Assembly: GCA_947632455.1 (NCBI GenBank)
Contig: CANRPK010000011.1
Span: 1-38,368 of the forward strand
From: an uncultured Bacilli bacterium
GTDB lineage: Bacteria > Bacillota_I > Bacilli_A > RF39 > UBA660
Length of the DNA: 38,368 nt
Direction: 5' to 3'
The position numbers and the translations under genes are program-made. Numbering within the stretch: position 1 is the stretch's first letter; every line of letters begins with the position of its first letter. Positions 24,605-33,972 of the stretch are shown piece by piece. The notes beneath the pieces are model-generated. The model was given only the letters and a program-made list of their open reading frames with translations. It was not told the DNA's origin and searched no databases.

Positions 24605-26212
24605 ATGGATTATAAAGTTCTTTACCGTAAATATCGGCCAGATGATTTTTCAAGTATAATCGGACAAGATTACATGATTTCCATTTTAAAAAATGCTATC
24701 AAAAAATCTCAAATATCCCATGCTTATATTTTTTCTGGTCCTCGTGGCACAGGAAAAACTAGTACAGCCAAAGTTTTTGCCAAAGCCATCAACTGCCTAA
24801 ATCCCACTGAAAACGGGCCATGTAATGCTTGTGAAGCTTGCTTAAACTTTAAAGAAAATGCCGATATAATCGAAATGGACGCGGCTTCTAATAATGGCGT
24901 AGATGAAATAAGAGAAATAATTAATAATATCAAGCTTGCTCCGACATCATCTAAATATAAAGTTTATATAATAGATGAGGTTCATATGCTAAGTACTAGT
25001 GCGTTTAATGCACTCTTACTAACTTTAGAAGAACCTCCTAAACATGTAGTTTTTATTCTTGCCACTACTAATATTGAAGCGGTTCCAATTACCATTCTTT
25101 CTCGCTGTCAAAGATTTGATTTTCATAAAATATCCTTAAAAGATATCATAAATCGCCTAAATTATGTGGTATCTAAAGAAAATATTGCGATTGACCCTGA
25201 AGCCCTAGAGGAAATAGCGTATATAAGTGATGGAGGTCTAAGAGATGCCTTAAGTATATTAGATCAACTTTCAAGTAATACTAATAAAATTACTATTGAT
25301 GATGTAATCTCCCACTTTGGTTCTGCCTCTAAAAAGCAAATAACAGATTTATATAATTGTATAATAACTAATAATATTGATCACTTTTTAAATATGATGG
25401 AAGAATTTAAAAAATTATCCATTGACTATAAACTATTAATAAAAAAACTATTGGAAAAATTAGAAGAAGAAGCAATAAATAGTAAAAAAGAACCTAATTA
25501 TCAAGGACTTTCTTATGAAAATATTCGTTCCTTAGCCTTTGAATTAGCCCAAATTTCAAACTATATTAATATCAATATTGATCCGTATTTGCTAATTCAA
25601 ATCACCATTTTAAAATATTTTCATAATACTAACGAAGTAAAAGAAATACCAAAATCTGAACCAAAAACAATTAAAGAACCCCAAGTTCATGAAAATATTC
25701 AAGAAGAACCAGAACTAAAAGAAGAACAACCAAATATAAATGTTAATCCTAGTATAGATGAAAAACTAATAAATATTCGGATAAATAATTGTTTTACGAA
25801 TGCGACAAAAGAAAATCTAAAAAAACTGCAAACTATGTGGGAAGAATTAATCAATAATGCGGATAATAATGAAATATTAAATCTTATAGTGGATACTACT
25901 GTTAGTGCTGCTAGTGATACTTATGGTATTTTAACTAGTGATTTTGATGAAACCGTTTCTTTAATTAATAAAAATATCTATAAAATAGATGATTATTTTC
26001 AAGAAAAAATGCATTTAGATTATAAATTTGTCGCCTTAACTAAAGAAAATTGGCAAAAAGAACGAAATACCTATATCACAAATATCAAAAATAAAGTAGA
26101 ATATAAATATATAGAAGAACCAAAAAGGCCAGATGAACCACAGAAAGAAATATCTAATATTGAAAAAACAGCATATAACCTTTTTGATAAGGAAAAAATA
26201 GAAATAGAGTAA
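24605..26212 (+). CDS. dnaX: DNA polymerase III subunit gamma/tau
   Basis: This is the clamp-loader ATPase subunit. The 535-aa product has Walker A GPRGTGKT (about residues 45-52), the DnaX zinc module (C64, C73, C76, C79), Walker B IIDEVHML (about 122-129) and sensor-1/SRC motif ILSRCQRF (about 166-173). A Glu/Pro-rich linker and a helical C-terminal region that should bind the polymerase follow. I chose ATG 24605 with GGGTGA upstream over the GTG at 24596. No obvious gamma-producing slippery heptamer with a strong stem was recognised. Confidence 0.96.
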   Translation: MDYKVLYRKYRPDDFSSIIGQDYMISILKNAIKKSQISHAYIFSGPRGTGKTSTAKVFAKAINCLNPTENGPCNACEACLNFKENADIIEMDAASNNGVDEIREIINNIKLAPTSSKYKVYIIDEVHMLSTSAFNALLLTLEEPPKHVVFILATTNIEAVPITILSRCQRFDFHKISLKDIINRLNYVVSKENIAIDPEALEEIAYISDGGLRDALSILDQLSSNTNKITIDDVISHFGSASKKQITDLYNCIITNNIDHFLNMMEEFKKLSIDYKLLIKKLLEKLEEEAINSKKEPNYQGLSYENIRSLAFELAQISNYININIDPYLLIQITILKYFHNTNEVKEIPKSEPKTIKEPQVHENIQEEPELKEEQPNINVNPSIDEKLINIRINNCFTNATKENLKKLQTMWEELINNADNNEILNLIVDTTVSAASDTYGILTSDFDETVSLINKNIYKIDDYFQEKMHLDYKFVALTKENWQKERNTYITNIKNKVEYKYIEEPKRPDEPQKEISNIEKTAYNLFDKEKIEIE

Positions 26213-26228
26213 GAAAGAAGGAATAAAT

Positions 26229-26525
26229 ATGAATATGCAAAATTTAATGGCTCAAGCTCAAAGAGTTCAAAGAGAATTAACTAAAAAGAAAGAAGAAATT
26301 GACAATTCTCAATTTGAAGGAACATCTGAATGGGTAAAAGTTGTAATTAATGGTAAAAAAGAATTAATAAGTCTTAAAATAACTTATACTGGTCCTATTG
26401 AAGATGATGATAAAGAAATGCTTGAAGATATGATAAAAATCGCTATGAAACAAGCAACAGATGCCGTAGATAAAGAAGTTAATTCTAAAATGGGCGAATA
26501 TGGTGCGTTAGGTGGTTTATTCTAA
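26229..26525 (+). CDS. ebfC: Nucleoid-associated protein, YbaB/EbfC family
   Basis: This 98-aa protein matches the YbaB/EbfC family, small dimeric DNA-binding proteins encoded between dnaX and recR in most bacteria. Visible are the N-terminal long helix (NLMAQAQRVQRELTKKKEEI), the central strands around VVINGKKELISLKI and the C-terminal helix with EDMIKIAMKQATDAVDKE. The start is ATG 26229 with AGAAGGAA; the second ATG two codons on is equally close. Its stop overlaps the recR start (TAATG). Confidence 0.93.
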   Translation: MNMQNLMAQAQRVQRELTKKKEEIDNSQFEGTSEWVKVVINGKKELISLKITYTGPIEDDDKEMLEDMIKIAMKQATDAVDKEVNSKMGEYGALGGLF

Positions 26526-27127
26526 TGTATTATCCCAAAGAATTAGAAGCACTGATAAATTATTATGCAAAATTACCAGGAATAGGTGAAAAAAGTGCAG
26601 AACGTCTAGCGATTGCAACTATGGAATTTAATGAAGAAGAAATAAATGAATTTAGTGAAACGTTAAAAAATGCTAAAAAAAATCTTGGTCGTTGTGCTAT
26701 ATGTGGACATTTAACCAGTGATGAAATATGTCCGATATGTAGTGAAGAAACTCGTAATCATAATTTAATATGTGTAGTTGAAGATTTTCGTAATGTTTTT
26801 GCTTTTGAAAAATCTGGTAAATTTAAAGGAACATATCATGTTTTAAATGGTCTAATTTCTCCAATAGATGATATAGGACCTGATGATATAAATTTAAGCA
26901 CTTTAATTAATCGCATTGATAAATTAGAAAATCCCGAAATTATCTTGGCATTAAAACCAACAATCGAGGGTGAAGCAACAACTATGTATATTAAAAAAAT
27001 TCTTGAAGGCAAAAATGTCACTATATCAAGACTAGCTTATGGCATTCCAATCGGCGCTGAAATAGATTATCTTGATAATATAACTATTGAAAAAGCCTTA
27101 GAAGATCGTAAAAAAATATCGGAATAA
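26525..27127 (+). CDS. recR: Recombination mediator RecR
   Basis: RecR acts with RecO and RecF to place RecA on gapped DNA. The 200-aa product has the N-terminal helix-hairpin-helix (LPGIGEKSAERLA), the four-Cys zinc finger (CAICGHLTSDEICPIC, about residues 57-72), a TOPRIM domain (VVEDFRNVFAFE onward) and a C-terminal Walker-like segment RLAYGIPIGAEIDYLD. Length and order are standard. It is coupled to ebfC by a 1-nt overlap. Confidence 0.97.
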   Translation: MYYPKELEALINYYAKLPGIGEKSAERLAIATMEFNEEEINEFSETLKNAKKNLGRCAICGHLTSDEICPICSEETRNHNLICVVEDFRNVFAFEKSGKFKGTYHVLNGLISPIDDIGPDDINLSTLINRIDKLENPEIILALKPTIEGEATTMYIKKILEGKNVTISRLAYGIPIGAEIDYLDNITIEKALEDRKKISE

Positions 27128-27163
27128 TAAAATAATTAAAACATATATTTTATTGTGATAAAT

Positions 27164-27349
27164 ATGGGAAAAATTATTGTAAAATTAGTAAAAAAATTGT
27201 GTTTAGCTTTCGTAATGCTTTATGGAATTAATATGATTTTATCTGGAGTTGATATTTTTATCCCAATTAATATTATAACTCTAGCTTTAACTACCGCCTT
27301 AGGTATTCCTAGTATTTTAGGTTTAGTCGCAATTTTTTATCTAATCTAG
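27164..27349 (+). CDS. bofA: BofA-like small membrane protein
   Basis: This 61-aa protein has two hydrophobic segments. The second contains IPINIITLALTTALGIPSILGLVAI, close to the BofA family signature (N-x-x-T and G-x-P-G/S). In B. subtilis BofA holds the SpoIVFB protease inactive during pro-sigma-K processing and lies downstream of recR, as here. I chose ATG 27164 over a GTG nine bases upstream; the ribosome binding site (GTGAT) is weak. B. subtilis BofA is 87 aa, so this copy is short at the N-terminus. Together with spoVT it hints at a sporulating ancestry. Confidence 0.8.
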   Translation: MGKIIVKLVKKLCLAFVMLYGINMILSGVDIFIPINIITLALTTALGIPSILGLVAIFYLI

Positions 27350-27361
27350 TAAGGTGGCAAT

Positions 27362-28219
27362 ATGGAAACACAAACAATCGCAGAAATATTAACTAAATAT
27401 CGTGAGAATAAACTAGCTCACGCTTATTTAATTGAAACAAATAATATTGAAGAAGCTGTAGATACTTTAAAAAATCTTATAAAAAATATAATATGTGATA
27501 CGACATATACGCCAAATTGTCAAAAATGTAATTTATGTAACTTAGTAAATTTAAATAATCTTCCCAGTTTAAAAATAATTGAACCTGATGGGGCATTTAT
27601 TAAAAAAAATCAAATTGAAGAATTAAAGGAAACATTTTCAACTATTCCTTTATATAGTAAGTATAATATTTATATAGTTAAAAATGCTGAAAAATTAAAC
27701 CCCAGTAGTGCTAATTCCATGCTTAAATTCATCGAAGAACCAACTCCTGGAATATTAGGCTTTTTTCTTACTACCAATAAAGATATAATGATAGATACAA
27801 TTAAAAGTAGATGCCAAATATATACACTTAATTTTCCTAATAAAAAGTTAATGAATGAATTAAATATAAGTGAAGATTTGTATAATTCCTATCAAGAAAC
27901 TATAAAAGAATATCTAAATTTAATTCATAGTAAAAAAATAATTAATCATAAAAATCTAATTTTAACTAAATATCCTGAAAGAAAATCACTTGAAGATATC
28001 TTTAAAATAATGTTAGAAATCTATCATCAAAATTATTTAAAACAAAATAATCAACCTTATAATTCTGAAATTTCTGATATATATCCTTTACAAAACTCTT
28101 CTAAAATATTTTCAGAAATGCAAATTCTTTCTAACATATTAGTAGATATGAGTTATAATATAAATATAGAATTAATTTTAGATAAATTTGTTATAGAAAT
28201 GCGAGGAGTTTATGAGTAA
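27362..28219 (+). CDS. holB: DNA polymerase III delta prime subunit
   Basis: This is the stator subunit of the clamp loader. The 285-aa product has the AAA+ fold without a functional Walker A, as expected for delta prime. It has a Cys-rich zinc module (CQKCNLCN, about residues 53-60), the helix NPSSANSMLKFIEEPTPG (about 114-131) and the SRC motif TIKSRCQIYTL (about 146-156). AAGGTGG precedes ATG 27362. The overlap with ricT is 8 nt. tmk and the tdk/yaaQ/yaaR genes that separate bofA from holB in B. subtilis are absent here. Confidence 0.92.
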   Translation: METQTIAEILTKYRENKLAHAYLIETNNIEEAVDTLKNLIKNIICDTTYTPNCQKCNLCNLVNLNNLPSLKIIEPDGAFIKKNQIEELKETFSTIPLYSKYNIYIVKNAEKLNPSSANSMLKFIEEPTPGILGFFLTTNKDIMIDTIKSRCQIYTLNFPNKKLMNELNISEDLYNSYQETIKEYLNLIHSKKIINHKNLILTKYPERKSLEDIFKIMLEIYHQNYLKQNNQPYNSEISDIYPLQNSSKIFSEMQILSNILVDMSYNINIELILDKFVIEMRGVYE

Positions 28220-29015
28220 TTATTATATATATGGTGTTAACTTTAAAGATAATGGAAAAATATATAACTTTAAAAGTACTTTTAAATGTCCTTTAAATGT
28301 CACAGTTATAACTGAAACTGAAAAAGGTGAACAATTTGGTCGTGTTGTAAAAGAAGTTCCTACAGATAATATAAAAAATATAGATGAGTATAAAGACATT
28401 ATTCGTATTTCTACTAAAAGCGATTATGATCAATATTTAAAAAATCTTAAAGATGCTTCTCAAGCCTTAATTGATTGTCGAAAAATAGCTAAGGAATTAG
28501 CTTTAGATATGAAAGTTATTAATGCTAGTTTTACTTTTGATCGTAAACAATTAATATTTAATTTTCTAGCTGATGAAAGAATAGACTTTAGAGAATTAGC
28601 TAAAAAACTAGCAGCTATATATCGAACTAGAATTGAGTTGAGGCAAGTAGGAGCTAGAGATAAAGCTCGAGAAATTGGAGGAATAGGCGCTTGTGGTTAT
28701 AAACTTTGTTGTGCTAATTTCCTAAGCCATATCGACTCCGTATCTATGAATATGGCTAAAAATCAAGGAATAGCTCTTAATCCTTCTAAAATAAATGGCC
28801 TATGTGGCCGCTTGTTATGTTGTTTAACTTATGAAGATGATAATTATATAAATTGTAATAAAGATATGCCTGAGGTAGGATCAATCGTTGAAATACCAGA
28901 AGGTAAAGGTCAAGTAGTTAGTAAAGATATTTTAAATAGAACCTATAAAGTTTTAATTAATAATGAAAAGATAGAAGTATCCTTAGGAGAATGTCCTCAT
29001 GCAAGTACTAAATGA
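28212..29015 (+). CDS. ricT: PSP1-domain protein RicT (YaaT)
   Basis: This 267-aa PSP1 protein matches YaaT/RicT. In B. subtilis it forms the Ric complex with YlbF and YmcA, carries Fe-S clusters and controls RNase Y. The diagnostic region GIGACGYKLCCANFL...GLCGRLLCCLTYED (about residues 155-203) supplies the conserved Cys residues. The PSP1 core precedes it, and a short beta domain with VGSIVEIPEGKGQVVSKD follows. It overlaps holB at its start and trmN6 at its end, so the three are coupled. yabA, normally next in B. subtilis, is missing. Confidence 0.93.
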   Translation: MSNYYIYGVNFKDNGKIYNFKSTFKCPLNVTVITETEKGEQFGRVVKEVPTDNIKNIDEYKDIIRISTKSDYDQYLKNLKDASQALIDCRKIAKELALDMKVINASFTFDRKQLIFNFLADERIDFRELAKKLAAIYRTRIELRQVGARDKAREIGGIGACGYKLCCANFLSHIDSVSMNMAKNQGIALNPSKINGLCGRLLCCLTYEDDNYINCNKDMPEVGSIVEIPEGKGQVVSKDILNRTYKVLINNEKIEVSLGECPHASTK

Positions 29016-29706
29016 TCTATATGATTATGATTTAAAAATATATCAAGATACTCTTAATTTTAAATTTTCTTTAGACTCCCTACTTTTAGCTGAATATATT
29101 AATGTCCCTAAAAATGCTCGAACATTATTAGATTTATGTACTGGCAATGCCCCACTTCCCTTAATCATTGCCAAAAAAACATCACTAAATATTACAGGCG
29201 TTGAACTTCAACCTGAAATATATGCTTTAGCTAAAAAAAGCGTTGAGTACAATAACTATCAAGATCGCATCCAACTCTTAAATATTAATGCAAAAGATAC
29301 TAACAATTATTTCCCGGGAAATAATTTTGACATCATCACGTGTAATCCTCCATTTTTTAAAAAGAATGAAACATCGCTTATAAATGATAATATGACCAAA
29401 GCTATCGCTCGCCATGAACTAACTATAACACTTCCAGAAATAATAGAGACTGCAAGCTATTTAATTAAACCTCATGGTAAATTTTATTTAGTGCATCGTC
29501 CCAATCGTTTATCAGAGATAATAAAACTTGCTTCCAAATATCAATTTGAAGCTAAAAAAATAACATTTATTTATTCAAATTTAGAAAAAGATGCTATAAT
29601 GGTTTTGTTTGAGTTTGTCTCATGTGCTCATCCCGGGACTAAAGTATATAGTAAAATAATCAATCGTGATACTAAAACATATCAAAATATATTTAAAGGA
29701 AGGTAA
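28999..29706 (+). CDS. trmN6: tRNA1(Val) A37-N6-methyltransferase-like protein (YabB)
   Basis: This SAM-dependent N6-adenine methyltransferase belongs to the TrmN6/YfiC/YabB family. The 235-aa product has SAM motif I LLDLCTGNAPLPL (about residues 44-56), motif II TGVELQPEI and the catalytic NPPF motif in ITCNPPFFKK (about 112-121), typical of N6-adenine enzymes. The start is ATG 28999 with TTAGGAG upstream, 17 nt inside ricT. A perfect Noc-type palindrome lies at 29309-29322 within the coding sequence. The exact tRNA target is inferred from the family. Confidence 0.88.
   Translation: MQVLNDLYDYDLKIYQDTLNFKFSLDSLLLAEYINVPKNARTLLDLCTGNAPLPLIIAKKTSLNITGVELQPEIYALAKKSVEYNNYQDRIQLLNINAKDTNNYFPGNNFDIITCNPPFFKKNETSLINDNMTKAIARHELTITLPEIIETASYLIKPHGKFYLVHRPNRLSEIIKLASKYQFEAKKITFIYSNLEKDAIMVLFEFVSCAHPGTKVYSKIINRDTKTYQNIFKGR
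29309..29322. promoter_or_regulatory. Noc-binding-site-like palindrome (NBS) inside trmN6
   Basis: ATTTCCCGGGAAAT is an exact match to the Noc consensus, and the dyad extends to 22 bp (29305-29326). With the recF copy this makes two perfect sites within 11 kb. Confidence 0.75.
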
Positions 29707-29711
29707 TAAAA

Positions 29712-30278
29712 ATGAAACTAATTGTTGGTCTAGGTAATCCCACTAAAGAATATGAAAATACTCGTCATAATATTGGCTTTACTATTTTAGATTATTATTT
29801 AAAAGAGCCTAATTGGCAATCCAAATATCAAGCCTTATATACTGTTTTAAATATTAATGCTGAAAAAATAATCTTTGTTAAACCTCAAACATATATGAAT
29901 TTATCTGGCCATGCTGTAAGTTCATTTGTAAACTTTTATAAAATACCTCCAGAAAATATTTTAGTAATTCAAGATGATTTAGATTTACCACTAGGTAAAT
30001 ATCGTTTAAAAATAAATAGTTCTAGTGGAGGCCATAATGGTATTAAAAATATTATAGAATGCTTAGGAACCAATAACTTTATGCGTTTAAAAGTAGGTAT
30101 TTCTAAAAATAATAATATTGATACTAAAGATTATGTTTTAGGTAAATTAACAAATGAAGAACAAGCAACAATTAAAGAATTAGAACCTCTATTTAAAGAT
30201 ATCATTGATGATTTTATTAAAGATAATGATATTAATAAATTAATGAATAAATATAATGGAGGTCAAAAATGCAATTAG
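29712..30278 (+). CDS. pth: Peptidyl-tRNA hydrolase
   Basis: Pth releases peptidyl-tRNA dropped by ribosomes. The 188-aa product has the family start LIVGLGNPTKEYENTRHNIGF, including catalytic His19, then KPQTYMNLSGHAV, a DDLDLPLGKYRLK segment and GGHNGIKNI. All are canonical, and length is normal. AAAGGAAGG precedes ATG 29712. The next gene starts 10 nt before its stop. It normally precedes mfd; here a dUTPase gene lies between. Confidence 0.97.
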   Translation: MKLIVGLGNPTKEYENTRHNIGFTILDYYLKEPNWQSKYQALYTVLNINAEKIIFVKPQTYMNLSGHAVSSFVNFYKIPPENILVIQDDLDLPLGKYRLKINSSSGGHNGIKNIIECLGTNNFMRLKVGISKNNNIDTKDYVLGKLTNEEQATIKELEPLFKDIIDDFIKDNDINKLMNKYNGGQKCN

Positions 30279-30778
30279 AATATACCTCAAAGTGGGAAGA
30301 AATATATAAATATAATCGCTATTTAGATGAAATATTTATAGCTAAGTATCAATCAGTAGAAAAAGATTTATATGCTAAAAATTGTATTGAATTTTTAGTT
30401 GAAATAGGGGAATTTATAAATGAAACTAGGTGCTTTAAATATTGGAGTATTAAAAAACCTAATAAAGAATTAATGCTCGAAGAATATGCCGATTGTATAA
30501 CTATATTTTTAAGTTTTTATGGCTATTTAAAACAAGACCCTAATTTTACTAAAATAACATATACTAATTCTAATCTAAATATTCTTTCCCAAATAAATAA
30601 TTTATATGAAGAAGCAACTAAATTGTTAAATAGTTTAGACCTTCCACTTTTAAACCATATTTTTAAATTACTTCTAGAACTAGCTAATTCTCTAAATCTT
30701 TCTGAAATAGAAGTAATAGATGCTGTAAATAAGAAACAATTAAAAGTAAAAGAACGTTTAGAAGATGAATTATATTAG
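30269..30778 (+). CDS. dut: Dimeric (all-alpha) dUTPase-like protein
   Basis: This 169-aa all-helical protein resembles the dUTPase_2/MazG-like superfamily. The metal-binding helix EIGEFINE (E45, E48, E52), then FKYWS, and a second acidic motif EEYADC (E71, E72, D75) match dimeric dUTPases, which hydrolyse dUTP to dUMP and keep uracil out of DNA. It overlaps pth by 10 nt and is 8 bp from mfd, so it is in the operon. This fold is common in phages and scattered in Firmicutes, so acquisition is possible. The trimeric enzyme family is unrelated. Confidence 0.82.
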   Translation: MQLEYTSKWEEIYKYNRYLDEIFIAKYQSVEKDLYAKNCIEFLVEIGEFINETRCFKYWSIKKPNKELMLEEYADCITIFLSFYGYLKQDPNFTKITYTNSNLNILSQINNLYEEATKLLNSLDLPLLNHIFKLLLELANSLNLSEIEVIDAVNKKQLKVKERLEDELY

Positions 30779-30786
30779 GTGATAAT

Positions 30787-33700
30787 ATGGATTTTCTTAA
30801 TAATTATTTTAAATATGATAATGATTTAACTATAACCGGGTTAACTAATACACTCGCGGGTTTTTATGTGTCTAAATTATTTGAAAATAAAGATCGTAAT
30901 ATCATAGTTTTAACTTCTACTTTGTATGAAGCGAATGAATTTTATCGTAATGTTAAAAACTTTTGTGATAATACTTATCTTTTTCCTATGGATGATTTTT
31001 TAACAAGTAAAGCTTTAGCTATTTCTCCTGAACTTAAAACCAATCGTATTGAAACCCTAGAAGCTATAAAAAATAAAAAAGGTATTATAATTACTAATTT
31101 AATGGGTTATTTAAAATATTTAACTGATACTAAAATTCAAAATAAATTAAATATAGTTTTAGAAAAGAATATGAGTATCAATCGTGATAAATTAATAGAA
31201 ATCTTAGAACAATTAGATTATAAAAGAGAGACTATTGTAACTACAACCGGTGAATATGCAGTTCGCGGTTTTGTTATTGATATTTTTATAACCTTAGAAG
31301 AACATCCTCTAAGATTGGAGTTCTTTGGTAATACTATCGAATCCATTCGCTACTTTGATGAAGAAACCCAAATGTCTATAAATGAAATAACGAAAATAAA
31401 TCTTATACCAAATGGCGAAATTAGTAGTGATACTCATTCATCTTTATTTGATTATGCAAAAGATCCTATTTTAGTTAATGTTGATTATAATCGTATTAAA
31501 GCCAGTTACGCTAAATTAGAAGAGGAAATGTTTGAATATCGAGTATCTAAAGAATTACCAAGCGATACAAAGTTTATGTACGCCCTTGATGAGATAAATC
31601 CTAAATATAATATTTATATAAATTTTTTAGAAAATAAAACCCCAGCTAATGCTCTAAACTTTAGTAGTAAAACTCTTACTAATTTTAATTCTGATTTTAA
31701 TCGTTTAAAAGAAGCAACTAACATTTGGTATAAAAAAGGCTATGAAATAATATTTTATCTGTCTAAACCTACTCAAATAAAAATTATTAAAGAAGAAATA
31801 GAAGTACCAATAAAAATATTTAATGCTTATCTTCCTCAAGGCTTTATATTTGAAAAATATGTTGTAATTTCTGAAAATGATATTGAAAATATTGCAAAAA
31901 AAGAAATTAAATATAAAAATTCTTATAAAATAGGCCGTAAAATAAAAGATTTAAATTCCCTAAATTTAGGTGATTATGTTGTTCATATGGCGCATGGTAT
32001 AGGAATATATAATGGTATAAAAACCTTAAAACAAAGTGGACTAGAAAAAGATTATATTGAAATTCTTTATGAAGGTAATGATAAAGTATATGTTCCAGTT
32101 GAAAAAATGAATACAATCTTAAAATATGCTAGTAAAGATGGAATAAAACCCAAAATAAATAAATTAAATTCTACTTCCTGGGCTAAAACCAAAAGAAGTG
32201 TAGAGCGGAAAATTAAAGATATATCTGAAGAACTATTAAAATTATATGCCGAAAGAGCCGCCATAAATGGTACTCCATTTGAAACTTATGTTTTAGAAGA
32301 TGAATTTGCTTCTAACTTTGAATATACGCCTACAAAAGATCAAGAAAAAGCTATTGTTGAAATAGATAATGACTTAAAAAGTAAAGTTCCAATGGATCGC
32401 TTATTATGTGGTGACGTTGGCTTTGGTAAAACTGAAGTTGCTTTCCGAGCTATGTTTAAAACAGTTTTAAATAATCGCCAAGTATTCTATTTGTGTCCAA
32501 CTACTATTTTATCTAAGCAACAATATTCTTCTGCTTTAAATAGATTTAAAGATTATCCCGTAAATATGGCCTTATTAAATCGTTTTACAACTCCTAAAGA
32601 AACTAAAAGAATATTAGAAGAATTACAAAATGGTAAAATAGATATTGTCTTTGGAACTCATCGTTTGTTAAGTGATGATGTTAAATTTAAGAAATTAGGC
32701 TTGCTTATTGTCGATGAAGAACAGCGCTTTGGTGTAACTCATAAAGAAAAAATTAAAAAGTTAAAAACGGATGTTAATGTTTTAACTTTATCCGCTACTC
32801 CTATACCTAGAACTTTAAAAATGGCTATGTCTGGTCTTAGAGATTTATCCGTAATAGATACTGCCCCAACTAATAGATATCCTATTCAAACTTATGTTAT
32901 GGCAGAAGAAGATTTAATTGTTAAAGATGCAATTTATAAGGAATTATCAAGAAATGGTCAAGTATTTGTTTTATATAATAATATTGATGGCTTAACAAGT
33001 ATTATAAATAAATTAAATAAATTAGTTCCCGAAGCTAGAATAGTATGCGCTCATGGTCGTATGACTAAACAGGAATTAGAAAATATTATGCAAGATTTTA
33101 TTGATTATAAATATGATATTCTTGTTTGTACAACGATTATTGAAACAGGTATAGATATTCCTAATGCTAATACTTTAATAATTTATGATGCTGATCACTT
33201 TGGCTTATCTCAGTTATATCAAATAAGAGGTCGAGTAGGTCGCTCTAGTCGTATAGCGTATGCTTATTTACTATATAATAAAACAAAAATGTTAAATGAA
33301 GTAGCTATCAAAAGATTAGAAGCTATTAAAGAATTTACCGAACTTGGAAGTGGTTATCGTATAGCTATGCGTGATTTAGCTATAAGAGGTGCCGGTGATA
33401 TCTTAGGAAGTGAACAAGCTGGATTTGTGGATTCCGTAGGTATAAATCTATATATGCAAATGATTGAAGAAGAAATGCGACGCTTAAAAGGGGAAGAAGT
33501 AAAAGAAGATACTTCAAAAACTGCCCTAATAAATGTCGCTACCCATATCAGTGATGATTATGTTAAAGATGATGAGTTAAAAATTGAAATTCATAATAAA
33601 ATAAATGAAGTAAATTCTAAAGAAAGCTTAGAAAGAATTAAAAATGAATTAGAAGATCGTTTTGGTAAAATAAGTGAAGAACTATTAATTTATATGTATG

Positions 33701-33966
33701 AAGAATGGTTTGAGAAATTAGCTCAAGACTTAAATATTACTAGAGTAACTCAAACAAATAGCTACATAGAAATAGAACTACCTGAAGAAATATCTAATAA
33801 TATTAAAGCTGATAAATTATTCTTAGAAAGCTATAATATTAATCCTAATTTAAAATTTAAATACCAAAATAAAAGAATAAAAATATCTCTATTAATAAAA
33901 AAGAATGATAAACACTTCTTATATACTTTTGTCTCATTACTTGAATTAATTAAAAGTTATATCTAA
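30787..33966 (+). CDS. mfd: Transcription-repair coupling factor Mfd
   Basis: Mfd removes stalled RNA polymerase from lesions and recruits UvrA. At 1059 aa it is near full length (B. subtilis 1177). In order: the UvrB-like N-terminal module; the RNA-polymerase-interacting region starting LGDYVVHMAHGIGIYNG (about residue 396); helicase motif I CGDVGFGKTE (about 541-550); DEEQRFGV; TATPIPRTL; and the motif V/VI stretch ETGIDIPNANT with QIRGRVGRS. A C-terminal TRCF domain follows. AGGTGA precedes ATG 30787. It is the last gene of the dnaX-to-mfd unit and is followed by a bidirectional terminator. Confidence 0.97.
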   Translation: MDFLNNYFKYDNDLTITGLTNTLAGFYVSKLFENKDRNIIVLTSTLYEANEFYRNVKNFCDNTYLFPMDDFLTSKALAISPELKTNRIETLEAIKNKKGIIITNLMGYLKYLTDTKIQNKLNIVLEKNMSINRDKLIEILEQLDYKRETIVTTTGEYAVRGFVIDIFITLEEHPLRLEFFGNTIESIRYFDEETQMSINEITKINLIPNGEISSDTHSSLFDYAKDPILVNVDYNRIKASYAKLEEEMFEYRVSKELPSDTKFMYALDEINPKYNIYINFLENKTPANALNFSSKTLTNFNSDFNRLKEATNIWYKKGYEIIFYLSKPTQIKIIKEEIEVPIKIFNAYLPQGFIFEKYVVISENDIENIAKKEIKYKNSYKIGRKIKDLNSLNLGDYVVHMAHGIGIYNGIKTLKQSGLEKDYIEILYEGNDKVYVPVEKMNTILKYASKDGIKPKINKLNSTSWAKTKRSVERKIKDISEELLKLYAERAAINGTPFETYVLEDEFASNFEYTPTKDQEKAIVEIDNDLKSKVPMDRLLCGDVGFGKTEVAFRAMFKTVLNNRQVFYLCPTTILSKQQYSSALNRFKDYPVNMALLNRFTTPKETKRILEELQNGKIDIVFGTHRLLSDDVKFKKLGLLIVDEEQRFGVTHKEKIKKLKTDVNVLTLSATPIPRTLKMAMSGLRDLSVIDTAPTNRYPIQTYVMAEEDLIVKDAIYKELSRNGQVFVLYNNIDGLTSIINKLNKLVPEARIVCAHGRMTKQELENIMQDFIDYKYDILVCTTIIETGIDIPNANTLIIYDADHFGLSQLYQIRGRVGRSSRIAYAYLLYNKTKMLNEVAIKRLEAIKEFTELGSGYRIAMRDLAIRGAGDILGSEQAGFVDSVGINLYMQMIEEEMRRLKGEEVKEDTSKTALINVATHISDDYVKDDELKIEIHNKINEVNSKESLERIKNELEDRFGKISEELLIYMYEEWFEKLAQDLNITRVTQTNSYIEIELPEEISNNIKADKLFLESYNINPNLKFKYQNKRIKISLLIKKNDKHFLYTFVSLLELIKSYI

Positions 33967-33972
33967 AACAAA

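Noticed and set aside
24605..26212. Programmed frameshift in dnaX producing gamma
   Set aside because: A-rich runs exist, but I saw no slippery heptamer followed by a convincing stem.
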